Assembly: GCA_949361645.1 (NCBI GenBank)
Contig: OX442420.1
Span: 4,075,882-4,139,881, forward strand
From: Spongilla lacustris
Lineage: Eukaryota > Porifera > Demospongiae > Spongillida > Spongillidae
Direction: 5' to 3'
Length of the DNA stretch: 64,000 nucleotides
Of this stretch, positions 48,341-58,476 are shown piece by piece (within the stretch, counting starts at the first letter, position 1; every line of letters starts with the position of its first letter). Position numbers and translations under genes: made by a program. Under the pieces are notes generated by a model. It had not been told where the DNA came from and did no database searches. It was given only the letters and a program-made list of their open reading frames with translations.

Positions 48341-49340
48341 TTATAACCCCAAGTGTCTGGACACCTCCAAACGTTTTTCTACTGAGTCCTGAACGTAACC
48401 ATCCTTTGCTGTCTCTGACTTCCATCTACCATGTCTCTTAAAAATAACCTGTCAGGTATGCCAGCATTGGCTGCCACAGTGGCACCACCAGCACGTAAAC
48501 TATGCATACCAAATAGGGCAGGGTCCCACCCTAATTGCCTGATCTTAGCTAGCAATAACTCCCGCAACCTTGTATAGCTAAGTCGACCTGACTTACGGAG
48601 TTTCTCACCCTCGCTTGTATGCACAATCCCCCTGAAGAGCCTCCCACCATATTGTACTGACAGCCCTGCCACATCAAAATACCTCTTCATCATTGCTACT
48701 GGGCATTTAGGTGTACCTGTGCGAGCAATAACCAGTGCATCCCCTTGCCTGAACTGATCAGTCGTACTGGACTGAATGTGAACCTGTATGCCTTCCTCTG
48801 TGAAGGAAATGTCAGAACAATTAAGCCTCACTATCTCATCACAACGTAAATGCCAACAGGCATACTGCCAACAACCTCACTTCTCCAAGTGGAGATTCTG
48901 CACCTGCAGCCTCAACCATGGCCTGCAGCATCTCAATAGACACAGGTTCCTTACGAACCTTAGGCCTAGCCAGTGCTCTCTGAACCAGAGGTGATGCACC
49001 CACCGGCTGCAACCCTCCCACCTGATGCAACCAGGAAAATGCATGTACTGCCTCCTCTATTACTGCCTTAGACTCCACTGACTCACTCAGGTGTTGCAAG
49101 TAGAGGGCGAAGTGAATGTCCTGCACAGGGAAGCTTGGTACACCTTGTCTGCTATCTGCCCAGGTTTTCCACCTCTTAAATGCTCCGATGTACTTTTTGG
49201 TTGTGCTGTCCACTCTGATGCGTAGGACTGTTGCAGGTAGAGTAGCCGCAAGGCGACACAGCTCTGGGTCTTCATGATTACTTAGTAGAGGCCACATTCC
49301 TGAAACCAGGACATCTGCAGAGGGACAGAAAAAGAGTAAA
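48341..49340 (-). pseudogene. Tyrosine recombinase of the Ngaro-like element, two frameshifts
   Basis: The N-terminal core-binding part reads DSTTKKYIGAFKRWKTWADS and IEEAVHAFSWLHQVGGLQPV. The catalytic domain has LRCDEIVRLNC (first Arg), GMHSLRAGGATVAANAGIPD (His and second Arg), then in another frame RHGRW and the DGYVQDS nucleophile Tyr, ending in LGL and TAA at 48341. One frameshift near 48845 looks like a small deletion just before the first catalytic Arg. A second near 48440 separates the HxxR part from the Tyr. All catalytic residues survive, so inactivation is recent or limited to these two lesions. Confidence 0.85.
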
Positions 49341-49430
49341 GCAGCGCAAAATAGCCCGGCCAACAATGGCTGGCTCCGTAATTTAGCCTGTCAGCCGGGT
49401 GGCAATATTTTGCCTGGCTTAGTGGCAGTG

Positions 49431-49585
49431 GCCATAACATATAGTGGCCTGGTGGCCATAACACATAGTGGCCCAGTGGCCATAACACACAGTGGCCCAG
49501 TGGCCATAACACACAGTGGCCCAGTGGCCATAACACACAGTGGCCCAGTGACTGTAACACCCAGCAGCCATAAACATAAGTGGCT
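49431..49585. repeat. 24-bp minisatellite (GGCCCAGTGGCCATAACACA...)
   Basis: Five to six copies of a 24-base unit lie between the recombinase and reverse transcriptase remnants, where RNase H would be expected. Confidence 0.9.
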
Positions 49586-49600
49586 CCACTAATAACCAGC

Positions 49601-50043
49601 CTAAGTATTGCCTAGAAGCATATCCTCAATGCCAGAACTGGAGTGCTGCCTGGCAGACAAGCACCTGACCTCCCTTACACAAGCACATCTCTGCCCAATC
49701 TTGAACAACAGGCTAGCTACTTTAGCTCTATCCTCACCCTGTACTGAAAATATGCCATCATCCAAATACAGTACAGCTTTCAAATCATTACACCTCCAAA
49801 AATGAACCAATGGCATGAAAGTTATATGGGGCCACTGATAACCCGAAAGGCATACTGTAAACACATAACACTTACTTCTTCCAACAGCATCATGGCAATG
49901 CACAAGTCCTCATACTTAAACCTCTGTTTCTGCAGAAACTGGTTCAAGTGCCACATATTTACCACCAACCGTTTCTTTCCAGAACTGTTCTCAACAACTG
50001 ATGTCTGGTCTGTCACTTCTGATACGTACTGCCCCATCACCAA
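49601..50043 (-). pseudogene. Reverse transcriptase fragments of the Ngaro-like element
   Basis: One frame (50043-49822) has VVENSSGKKRLVVNMWHLNQ and FLQKQRFKYEDL, the N-terminal palm. The next (49903-49601) has FWRCNDLKAVLYLDDGIFSV with the catalytic YLDD box. Sequence between these motifs is partly missing, and the RNase H domain is not seen. The YLDDG form is usual for the DIRS/Ngaro group. Confidence 0.8.
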
Positions 50044-50362
50044 CTCTGCGAGAGCTCCATCAACCCACCCCGAGTTATCTGGTGCAGATCCCCAACCTAG
50101 ATAGTATCAATAACCCATGCAGGTGAGGTGAGTTCATTCTCCCAGAACCCAGCAAGCTCTCAAAGTTGCCCGCAAAGAACAGACGTACAGCAGCCATCTT
50201 TCTTACATGTGTCCAACCATTGGAATTCCCAACATCTCGTAGTATCATTAACATCCCCTATCACCTCCTCCTCGCATGCTGGATGCATGACCTCTCCACA
50301 CAGGCCATTACCATGCACTGTCTATAATACCATTACGCAATGATACGCGCGCCTTCTTCCAC

Positions 50363-50758
50363 TTAGCGGCCAGTTTCCTCTCGGCAGCTCGGCCTTTCGT
50401 CACCAGAGTCTTCGGCCAACTTGTCCTCCCCCTGGCCCGAGCCCAGAATGATCGCCAATTTGGAGATCAAGAGCTTCTGCCTGTGAACGAGGAGCCGCTT
50501 ACCCTTTTCAATGGCTTGTTGAGCCCTTGCCACTGCTTCCTTTGCGGCGCCCTCCTCCAAAAATCGGCAAGCTCGCACGAGGCTGGCGTCCGCCTCACAG
50601 AATCGCTCTTCCAGATCCTTGTTACAGGAATGCTGCACCTCATGTGATCGCTTCCTAAATTGGACTGACTTCTCTTTCTTTATGCTGGCTATCTTCTCAG
50701 CTGCGTCCTCCTGCACAGCTCGCACCTCTTTGTGTAGTGATCTCATCTCCTTCTGCAA
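50363..50758 (-). pseudogene. Gag-like coiled-coil ORF of the Ngaro-like element
   Basis: An uninterrupted 131-residue frame starts MQKEMRSLHKEVRAVQEDAA and contains SHEVQHSCNKDLEERFCEAD, AVARAQQAIEKGKRLLVHRQ and an acidic end. The heptad-like charge pattern suggests a coiled coil. It is homologous to the broken frame at 4107-4540. A true start upstream, toward repeat A1, is possible. No zinc knuckle was found downstream of it. Confidence 0.65.
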
Positions 50759-51029
50759 CGTATTTATCGCCCCAAGGAGCTGGGCAAACTAGTACTCTGA
50801 CACACTGGCAGCCATACCAGAAGTAGCTCCGTGGCTGTCGTTACATGTAGTGTTGTCTTTTTCGCACATGGTAAAACAATCAGTGGCGTGCACTAATTCG
50901 GTAGACTGCTCTTCACTTCCCGCACCAGCCTTTTAAACCATCCACCATGTGGCACCCTGCCACACCCACTCATCTAGCTCCACGCTACTGGTGGGAGCTA
51001 ATTTCCTGTCTAATTCATGTTATTCAAAT

Positions 51030-51842
51030 GACATTAAATTTTATGGGAGGAAGCATTGATTGACCATCGTGGCTTTCACGAAGGAAAGGACAAATCACTT
51101 CTTTTTCTTTCACCAGCTCTGGTTACTGAGCTCAAATTGTGGGTGCAAAAGCGTATAAAGGAAGGTGTAAAACACAGGGATGGATATGTAACAATTCAGC
51201 AATTCCAACAACACATCAATGATGTCCTTCTCACTGATGAAGACATTGTATCCGAAGAACTGCTAGATATGCATGAGGCATATTATCACTCTCGGCATGT
51301 ATCAAGGATGACAGTGCTTCGATGGATGCACAAATTGGGTTTTAACTGGGCAGATTCGTCAAATGCACTGTTTTGTGTTAGGCATGAACACCCTGAAATA
51401 GTTGCATACCGCAATGAATGGGTGAAAAAAAATGCTGGCTTTAAGGCCTCGATCACCTGTGTTTAATGAGGTAACTGGAAGACGACCAGAGTGGCCCAAT
51501 TTACCATCAAATGAAAAACCACTATTTCATGGAAATCACGATGAGTCAATTCTTTATGTGAATGAAGGAAATCGATTTGCATGGGGCACTTTTTTGACGG
51601 TAATGGAGGGTCTATTGCCTGCGAAGTACTTCTGCGATAGACCTAACATGGGAAGATTCGGAGACGAAATATATCCTTTCATTGAGAGCATACTACAAAA
51701 TGGCATCCCTAAGCTTTTACGAGCTAAAAATGCACATCTAGCTCGAAAAAACCATAACTATGTACCGGATTTAAAACGGATACGGCCAAAGGTTATTAAT
51801 GCTTCTTATATTGCAAAGTTGGTGAAGATCTATTGCCTATAG
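51030..51842 (+). pseudogene. DDE transposase-like ORF with a HDES motif
   Basis: Two overlapping frames (51056-51466 and 51432-51842) form one protein with a frameshift near 51430. The first part includes SRMTVLRWMHKLGFNWADSS and HEHPEIVAYRNEWVKK. The second includes PEWPNLPSNEKPLFHGNHDE followed by SILYVNEGNRFAWG. A helix-turn-helix-like segment followed by W-x-P ... V/F-HDES ... resembles uncharacterised IS630/Tc1-related transposases. The HDES Asp is the likely first catalytic residue. The end of the ORF runs into the inverted repeat, so its C-terminus may be spurious. Confidence 0.45.
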
Positions 51843-52304
51843 GAGTAGGAATTCTGCTTACGATTTGTTTGGTACTGGGGTCGCAACAAGTGTTAATAAC
51901 AAAAGCAAATAGTCATGTGATGTTTTTAAACTTTCAGTATATATTGAAAAATAGTTGTACACTATACATACGTTGTCAGATTTGCATTTGAGCTCATTAT
52001 CATTTAAATAAATTCAAGAGATATTAATAAAAGTACCAAAAAAAATTTATTGATCCAAGGCTAGATTTGCAATTTTGCAAGACTTTTTTCTATAAATCCC
52101 GCAGAATTTAGTTTTTACACTGACATTTTGGCTACCTTCGTATATCCTTTGAATGATCCTGTAACAGTATATCATGTGCTGCACATTTAACCTGTATTGA
52201 TGAAGTTGTTATTCACTGCTTGATCCTCTTTTCCATAATTCAGAATTTATATAGCCAACGCTTTTCAGCATCAGGATTATGTACTGGTGCTTTTTCTAAC
52301 TTAC

Positions 52305-52489
52305 CTTGATTCCTTGTTGAGAGGCTATGGCCGGAGTATTCATCATAAGAACCGAACCCAAATATCTTTTAAAGCAGATCAATAGTCCACCCACCCACAC
52401 ATAAGCAACAGCACACACAGAACTAGCAGTAAGACTCATACCATGATGCAAAGCACACCTTTCTTTAAAGCTGCAATCTTCCCCATTAT
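52305..52489 (-). CDS. Single exon of an unidentified, probably membrane, protein
   Basis: The exon is bounded by a strong acceptor (GTGTTTCAG) and donor (GTAAGT). It encodes DNGEDCSFKERCALHHGMSL, then a hydrophobic stretch SSVCAVAYVWVGGLLICF, then RYLGSVLMMNTPAIASQQGI. The splice sites and open frame make it credible. I found no convincing neighbouring exon and recognise no family. Confidence 0.4.
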
Positions 52490-53412
52490 CTGAAACACAC
52501 AGGTGTTTAAATGAATAACACACACAGCTAAAAGCTCACAATGTCACATTTTCAATGAAAGCACACCCTCATTTAGCACAGAGGTTTTCATACCTAAATA
52601 GTATGTATGCACAATCATTTTACTTTACTGGATAGGTATTCGAAAGCACATCATCGCGTTACAAGATAAGAGATTCTACCCACATGTTGGTCCACTATGA
52701 CATAGGAACTTGCAACAAGATTGATGCATTTCCAATTGAGTTGATAAGCACACCAAGACACAAAGGCATGAGTAGTGTGTAATGTGTGTGTTATTTTCTA
52801 TTTTCTTTTTCTACTACTCTGATAATATGTACTGTGTCACACTGAATGTGAAAAACTGGTTTGTTGTAGTAACAAATTGCTTCTACACATGTACAATGTG
52901 TATTACCCCTTCACATTTCAAAAGCGTACCTAGAATGCATAATTGTCTATCAGTGACAAAGTTAAATGCAGGCTTGTCCAAATTTCGGAGCTTACAGCAT
53001 CAGTTCTAGCAGGCAAGAGATGTAGAGCTGTTGAAAAGCAGGAATACGTTTCTGTAGTAACCCCCATTCTATTCATTTATGAATACTGCCGAAGACTGAA
53101 AATATCAAACAAAAGAGGTTGGAACGTAATGAAAAGGCAAAGAACAACTTGCATATTGAACATGATGTCTGAATGCATTTTTTGGTGTTGCGATAGCACA
53201 AGATGTGTTGACCCACTATGAACTTGGTGATGAGGTGTGGTCCAGGGAGCTCGCGCCCAGGCCCCAGGGTGTCCGAATTACAGCATTTACATGGACCACG
53301 CTCATCTTTTGTCACTGAGCCTTAATGGTTGTGGGAGAATGTACACGTTTATGCGTTATTCATGTTTTAAAAACAAGCAACTCATGTTTTTCCTATGGGT
53401 AGTGTGGGAGGT

Positions 53413-53666
53413 GGAGAGCCTTGTCCATAAAATGCCCATTTGTTATAGACATGTTCAATCTGCAGGCCAAGTTGTTTGGTGTGCCCATCTTTCCATGGAT
53501 GATGAACACAGCATTTGCTGCATTGCCACTTATACTAATTGTGATGGCGAAGAGTGATTTGTATATGGCAAGCTTGTTAGTAAACCATATTGATCATCAC
53601 TCTGTCATAAACAGATCCTTCAACACTGTCTTGGAGCAATTCACTCACAGGATGCTCATCCTCTGA
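53413..53666 (+). CDS. Unidentified hydrophobic ORF
   Basis: The frame contains FNLQAKLFGVPIFPWMMNTA and FAALPLILIVMAKSDLYMAS. It has the look of a membrane segment, but overlapping frames are also open and no splice context was established. Confidence 0.2.
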
Positions 53667-53708
53667 TCATCGTTTTGGGAACACATCGAGATACCAAATA
53701 TAGCTGTC

Positions 53709-53930
53709 CCCTTCAAGTCCAGTTGCTCCATTGCACACAGCCCCACACAGCCTAGGAGCCCCTTCAAGTCCAGCTGCTCCATTGCACACAGCACCACACA
53801 GCCTACGAGCCCCTTCAAGTCCAGCTGCTCCATTGCACACAGCCCCACACAGCCTAGGTGCCCCATCAAGTCTGCTCCATTGCAAACAGCCCTACACAGC
53901 CTAGAAGCCCCTTCAAGTCCGGCTGCTCCA
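53709..53930. repeat. 51-bp minisatellite
   Basis: About four and a half copies of a 51-base unit starting CCCCTTCAAGTCCAGCTGCT. Because 51 is divisible by three, the minus strand shows an artefactual 17-residue protein repeat. Confidence 0.93.
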
Positions 53931-53933
53931 TAG

Positions 53934-54062
53934 CCACTCTGCTGGTCACATGATCCCCTCCCTCTGCTGGTCACAGATCCCTCCTCCCCTGCTGGTCACA
54001 TGATCTCCCCTCTCTGTCAATCACATGATCCCCCCTCTCTGCTGGTCACATGATCCTGCTAC
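53934..54062. repeat. About 25-bp minisatellite (TGCTGGTCACATGATCCC)
   Basis: Five imperfect copies directly follow the 51-bp array. Confidence 0.85.
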
Positions 54063-54178
54063 ACATACATTAAATACTTGTTATTTGGCCTCAGCATAAG
54101 TTTACAGATTAGGGTCAGAGTACAAAAGTTCATAAAATCACAATATACATGTTTTAATATGAATGGGGGCTTTAAAGT

Positions 54179-54482
54179 ACAAGTAAATAAAAAACATTCT
54201 CTATGAGAATGTTGGTGGCATATAGGATTTGAAGGCAATGGTTGAGTAAACAGGAAGGAAACAAGGGTCTAATAATAAGGGAAAATGGAATAGTCCTATA
54301 TTTAGCACATTTCTACATGTATAGGATATAGTACATGTATGTTGTTCGTGTGCTAAATATAGGACTATTCCATTTTCGCTTATTATTAGACCCTTGTTTC
54401 CTTCCTTTTTACTCCATTGCCTTCAAATCCTATATGCCACCAACTTTCTCATAGAGAATTTTTTTTACATGTATTTACTTGT
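54179..54482. mobile_element. 304-bp foldback MITE
   Basis: Two arms of about 135 bases are near-perfect inverted repeats (for example TTGGTGGCATATAGGATTTG and its complement). The short loop contains ACATGT words. Outer ends are ACAAGTAAATA and TATTTACTTGT. A half copy exists at 46098-46198, so it is a dispersed family. Confidence 0.9.
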
Positions 54483-54604
54483 TTCATTCATTTTTTTACT
54501 GGAGTCATCATTGGATGAAATGTTAGTAATGTACGTGTCACACAGTATAATTATCGCTACATCATGATGTCGTATTCATGATATGCATACGTGCAGTATC
54601 GTTA

Positions 54605-55046
54605 ATTGTTATAATAGGAATAAAAGTCCCCTCCTCTAAGACCTCGCCCGCCCCGTCCACCTCGTCTGTCATCACCGCCCCGTCCACCTTGTCCTCCACT
54701 CCCGCAGCGTCCACCTCGTCCTCTCCCATAACGTCCACCTCGTCCTCCTCTCCCGCCATGTCCCTCGCCTCTGTGTACAGGAGCTGTGCCTCCATCGCCT
54801 CTGTGTCCACCACCTCCGTGTCCACCGCCTCTGTGTACTACAGGAGCTTCGCCTCCATCGATGGCCTCTGTGTCCACCGCCTCCATGTACTATAGGAGCT
54901 GTGCCTCCATCGTCTCTGCCTCCACTGCCTCCTTGTACATCGCCTCCACCGCCTTTGTGTACAGGAGCTGCGCCTCCACTGCCTCCATCCTCAGCTTCAT
55001 CTTCAATAAACTGGAGTACATCATGTTCCGACAATTCCGTGATGCC
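54605..55046 (-). CDS. Gly/Arg-rich repeat exon, unidentified
   Basis: After an acceptor ATTACTGCAG the minus strand encodes GITELSEHDVLQFIEDEAED, then Gly-rich repeats of the type GGAAPVHKGGGG, followed after a frame change near 54870 by GGRGGRYGRGRGGRCGSGGQ. The DNA is an imperfect minisatellite of CCTCC/GTCCAC units, so the frame change may be copy-number slippage. RGG-type repeats occur in RNA-binding and extracellular structural proteins; neither can be chosen. Confidence 0.4.
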
Positions 55047-55453
55047 CCTGCAGTAATGTGAGCAAGGCTTTAGAATTACTATTATAGGCCTCACGAAGAA
55101 AAGAGGCTGGACTTGATTCTTTGAAGTGTTTAACTTGCTTGTGACGGACGAATAATCTAGTTGCGAGGAGGGCTGGACTTAGCCTTTGAAGTGTCCAGAA
55201 AAGGCTGGACTGAAGTGGTAAATGGGAGTTTCTAATGCTTGTATAAATCATAGAGGGATGTAGTGTCATCCTAGGAAGGTTCTTCTAGTCTTGTACGCTA
55301 GGATACATCATAGCCTGGGTACGAGACTAGGAAGGTTAATTATTAACTGCATACCCCTTAGAATGAACCCATACATGTAGTTGAAACAGTGTCAATTTCA
55401 TAGTACCATGCATAGTCACGTGAAGAATCATTTTTATTCTGCGATGTATAATG

Positions 55454-55869
55454 CACAGGAAAAAGTTATAAATGTCCAGCCTGGATTTTTTTAGGCTGGT
55501 TTTTAACAAAAACCCATCCTAATAGCTTAAAAACCATCCTGGGATTGAACGTCCAGGGTGGGAATAGTGTAAAAACCATAATGGGATTGAGCGTCCAGAG
55601 TGGGAATATGTGTGGTTCTACCCAGGTTCTGTCGAACAAAATCCATGTTGAATGATGAATATAATTATTGCCTCAACATGGGTTTTGTTCGACAGAACCA
55701 GGGTAGAACTACGCATATTCCCATCCTGGACGCTCAACCTCCTGATGGTTTTTGCACTATTCCCACCCTGGACGCACAATCCCAGGATTATTTCTACGCT
55801 ATTAAGATGGGTTTTAGTTAAAAAACAGTCTTAAAAATCCAGGCTGGACGTTTATAACTTTTTCCTGTG
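55454..55869. mobile_element. 416-bp foldback MITE
   Basis: The ends CACAGGAAAAAGTTATAAAY and GTCCAGCCTGGATTTT are inverted repeats. The arms continue inward for about 195 bases with repeated GGGATTGARCGTCCAG modules and meet near 55655 at an ATTGAATGATGAAT loop. Apparent ORFs crossing it are read-through of this palindrome. Confidence 0.9.
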
Positions 55870-55977
55870 ATGTACAATAGAGTGATTTCTATAATCTGTT
55901 TAACAATCCAAGCATCATTAGCTATTTTCCATTTTCAGTATGGTAGTGACTCCTGCCCACTCACATCACCATTAGTA

Positions 55978-56016
55978 TAGTCTGGGGACTCAACCATCAA
56001 TCGGGTCCCCAGACTA
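55978..56016. other. Perfect 12-bp hairpin
   Basis: TAGTCTGGGGAC and GTCCCCAGACTA pair perfectly around a 15-base loop. It may be a remnant of another small inverted-repeat element; no terminator or RNA role is implied. Confidence 0.8.
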
Positions 56017-56314
56017 CATACAGCAGATAAACTTGTAGTAAACAGAAGCCATATTTAATCACAGGCACATTTCAATAAAACAATGAATAAAATTATGCAA
56101 GTCCAGCCATACACAGGCATACATATGGCTGAGCTAAATATAGCTTCCTACATGCATTGACACCACATCTTCACACTGGCATCTAGGTCCAATCTGATTA
56201 GGAGACAGAATACCCATAGTCATACCAGCATTATGCAACATGTCAGCTCTAGAGAGGCACTGAGAGAGATTTACATCATTGACACATACCACACCTTAAT
56301 ACCAGATTAAACGA

Positions 56315-56329
56315 CCCCCCCCCCCCCCC
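56315..56329. repeat. Poly-C tract next to a TTAA
   Basis: Fifteen C start five bases after the TTAA at 56307-56310, upstream of the piggyBac-family gene. TTAA is the piggyBac target site, so this could mark the element's left end. Confidence 0.6.
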
Positions 56330-56556
56330 TCTGCCGCCTTACGTGAGACCCAAAAAAATGGCATGTTTTTGAAACAAGCGTATCTCCAAAACCCTTCATG
56401 CCACCACGTACCTTTTTCAAACGCACATAGTAGTACCACTTCTTTCTCTTTCGCGGGCAACGACCCGATTTTGGGTTATCGCGTACTGCTTCCGGCGCGC
56501 GGGAGCCCAATTTTGGGTGCAGCAGCTAAGCATTGAATCAGTGTTTGAAGTAAAAA

Positions 56557-58428
56557 ATGGAAAAGCGATCTCGAGTTTTGCCATCTGACCCAGAATACCT
56601 TCTGGATTTCATGGACACCATTCCTAGTGACAGTGATGACGAGTTTGGTGGATATTTGAGTGAAGATGAGAATAATGAGGACGATGAAGAAGAACAAGAC
56701 AGCGCAGTATCTAGCGTGACTTCCCCATGCCTAAGTGCGTACTTTTTATGTATTGTTACTTGTCTAATTATTTTTTATCGCCGTCCTCCCAACACCTCCG
56801 CCCCCTCCCAACACCCCCGCCCCCTCCAACACCCCCACCCCTCCCGCGATGCATTTACACTCCATGTAATACACACACTGTCCGCTAAACAATCCAGTTC
56901 CGTTCTCTGAAATTCCGGGAATAATTCCTAACATGATTGGGAAAGAGCCTGTGGAGTTCTTCGAATTGTTCTTCGATGAAGAAACAAAAAGTTTCATCCA
57001 CAGAGAAACTTGCGAGCATGCAGATCGGTACTTCACAGACAATGAGGAGTACCTTGAACAACATCCCCGTGCTCGAGCACATGACTGGAAGAAGAATCCC
57101 ATGTCTCTGAAGGAAGTAGACGTACTCCTGGCATTGGTCACTGCAATGGGAGTTGTGGGAATGCCAACATTGAGGTAAGACAAAAAGGATGTCCAATGTG
57201 TTCCATTTACCTGTAAATTTTCAGGAGTTTCTGGAGTTCTATGTGGCCATTTACCAATGAGAACTTCAGTTCCATAATGTCAAATCGTAGATTCGAACTC
57301 CTCCTTCAGTTTCTGCATGTCAGCAGCCCACCTACAACGGAGACCAATGACAAACTTTATAAAATCAGACCAATTCTCGACCGAGTTATAAAAAACTTCA
57401 TGGCAGCATACACTCCAAACATAAACATCTCTGTTGATGAAAGTATAATTGCTTTCAAAGGTAGGCTATCATGGATACAATACATGCCAAAAAAACCACA
57501 CAAGTGGGGCATGAAAGCCTGGGTCTTGGCCGATTCGTCTAATGGGTATGTATGGAAATGGGAATTGTACACAGGCAAACAGGAAAGGGGGGATGGTGTA
57601 GGGCTATCTCATCAAGTGGTGATGTCATTGACAAGACCCCTACAGCACAAAGGTTACCACATCTATTGTGACAATTTCTACAGCTCACCAGCACTGTTTG
57701 AAGAGCTATCCAAGGTAGGATTTCGAGCGTGTGGCACGGTGCGGTCCAATAGGCGGGGCCTGTCTGAAGTCTTCAAGACTAAGAAGTTGCGGAGGGGAGA
57801 TGTGTACTCAGAGAAAGTGGGCAAAGTTCTTTGCCTCAAATGGAAGGACAAGCGTGATGTCCTGCTTCTCTCCACTATCCACGATGATGTCGCCATGGTG
57901 GACATTCTAAGAAGATCTAGAACTGTGGCTGGAGGAGTAGAAAGGATAAAAAAACCAAAGGTGATCGATGACTACAACCAGCACATGGGTGGAGTCGACC
58001 AGTCCGATCAGCTAGTGATGTACTATGGCTATGCTCATCGTCAAACCAAGTGGTGGAAAAGAGTACTATTTCACCTTGTCGATCTAGCACTAGTGAATGC
58101 CAGCATACTGTACAACAGTGTCAATGAAAAAAAACTCACCCAAATGGAGTTTCGGATCGAAGTAGCAAAAGGGTTATTGAAAGGATACACCAAACACCAG
58201 CCCAAACACTTCACCGTGTCTCAGGACTTACCACTTAGGCTCACAGAACGACCTTTTCCTGAAAGGATTCCATGTGATTCTCCCTATGGTGGTCGACTTC
58301 TCTGTGAAGTTTGTAGAGTAAGAGGAGACAAGCGGTCACGGACACAGTATAGGTGCAAGGTGTGCAAGGTTGCATTGCACGTAGAGTGCTTTGAAGCCTT
58401 TCATACTAAACTAGACTATAGCAAATAG
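56557..58428 (+). CDS. piggyBac-family transposase, intact, three exons
   Basis: Exons 56557-56734, 56898-57174 and 57225-58428 join in phase to 552 residues. The N-terminus is acidic (DSDDEFGGYLSEDENNEDDE), as usual in this family. The DDE_Tnp_1_7 core has the three catalytic Asp in NISVDESIIAFKGRLSW, HIYCDNFYSSPALFE and YNQHMGGVDQSDQLVMYYGY. The C-terminus is a Cys-rich zinc-binding domain (CEVCRVRGDKRSRTQYRCKV ... HVECF). No stop or frameshift was seen. The first intron contains CCTCC-rich sequence and the second is only 50 bases. It could be a live transposon or a domesticated gene; a right TIR was not found. Confidence 0.92.
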
Positions 58429-58476
58429 TTAGGGAAATATTGTATTCATTCATCATATTGTATTCATTTATCTGGA

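Larger units (their letters stand above)
47728..51040 (-). mobile_element. Ngaro-like tyrosine-recombinase retroelement with split direct repeats
   Basis: Read on the minus strand the order is: repeat A1 (51040-50879), gag-like ORF, reverse transcriptase pieces, tyrosine recombinase, repeat B1 (about 48330-48207), repeat A2 (48203-48050), about 200 bases of other sequence, repeat B2 (about 47850-47728). A1/A2 share GCACCAGCCTTTTAAACCAT, and B1/B2 share CCCGCCTGTACCATGCAAGA. The A1...B1A2B2 arrangement is diagnostic of Ngaro-type elements as I know them. All coding parts carry frameshifts or deletions, so the copy is inactive. Confidence 0.85.
46691..52059. mobile_element. Inverted-repeat DNA transposon relic hosting a nested retroelement
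   Basis: About 46691-47180 is the reverse complement of about 51575-52059. The outer ends are CTTGGACCAATA and TTATTGATCCAAG. The repeated arm includes the 3' part of the transposase-like ORF, for example GGCATCCCTAAGCTTTTACG at the right and its complement at the left. The arms differ by substitutions and small gaps. A Ngaro-like retroelement occupies about 47728-51040 inside. No target duplication was found. Either these are very long TIRs, or a second inverted copy of the transposase end. Confidence 0.75.

Noticed and set aside
53645..53974. Cys-containing 17-residue repeat protein on the minus strand
   Set aside because: It is the translation of a 51-base minisatellite and has no other support.
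55600..55834. Plus-strand ORFs with PSWTLN/DAQPPDG repeats
   Set aside because: They translate the inverted-repeat modules of the 416-bp foldback element.
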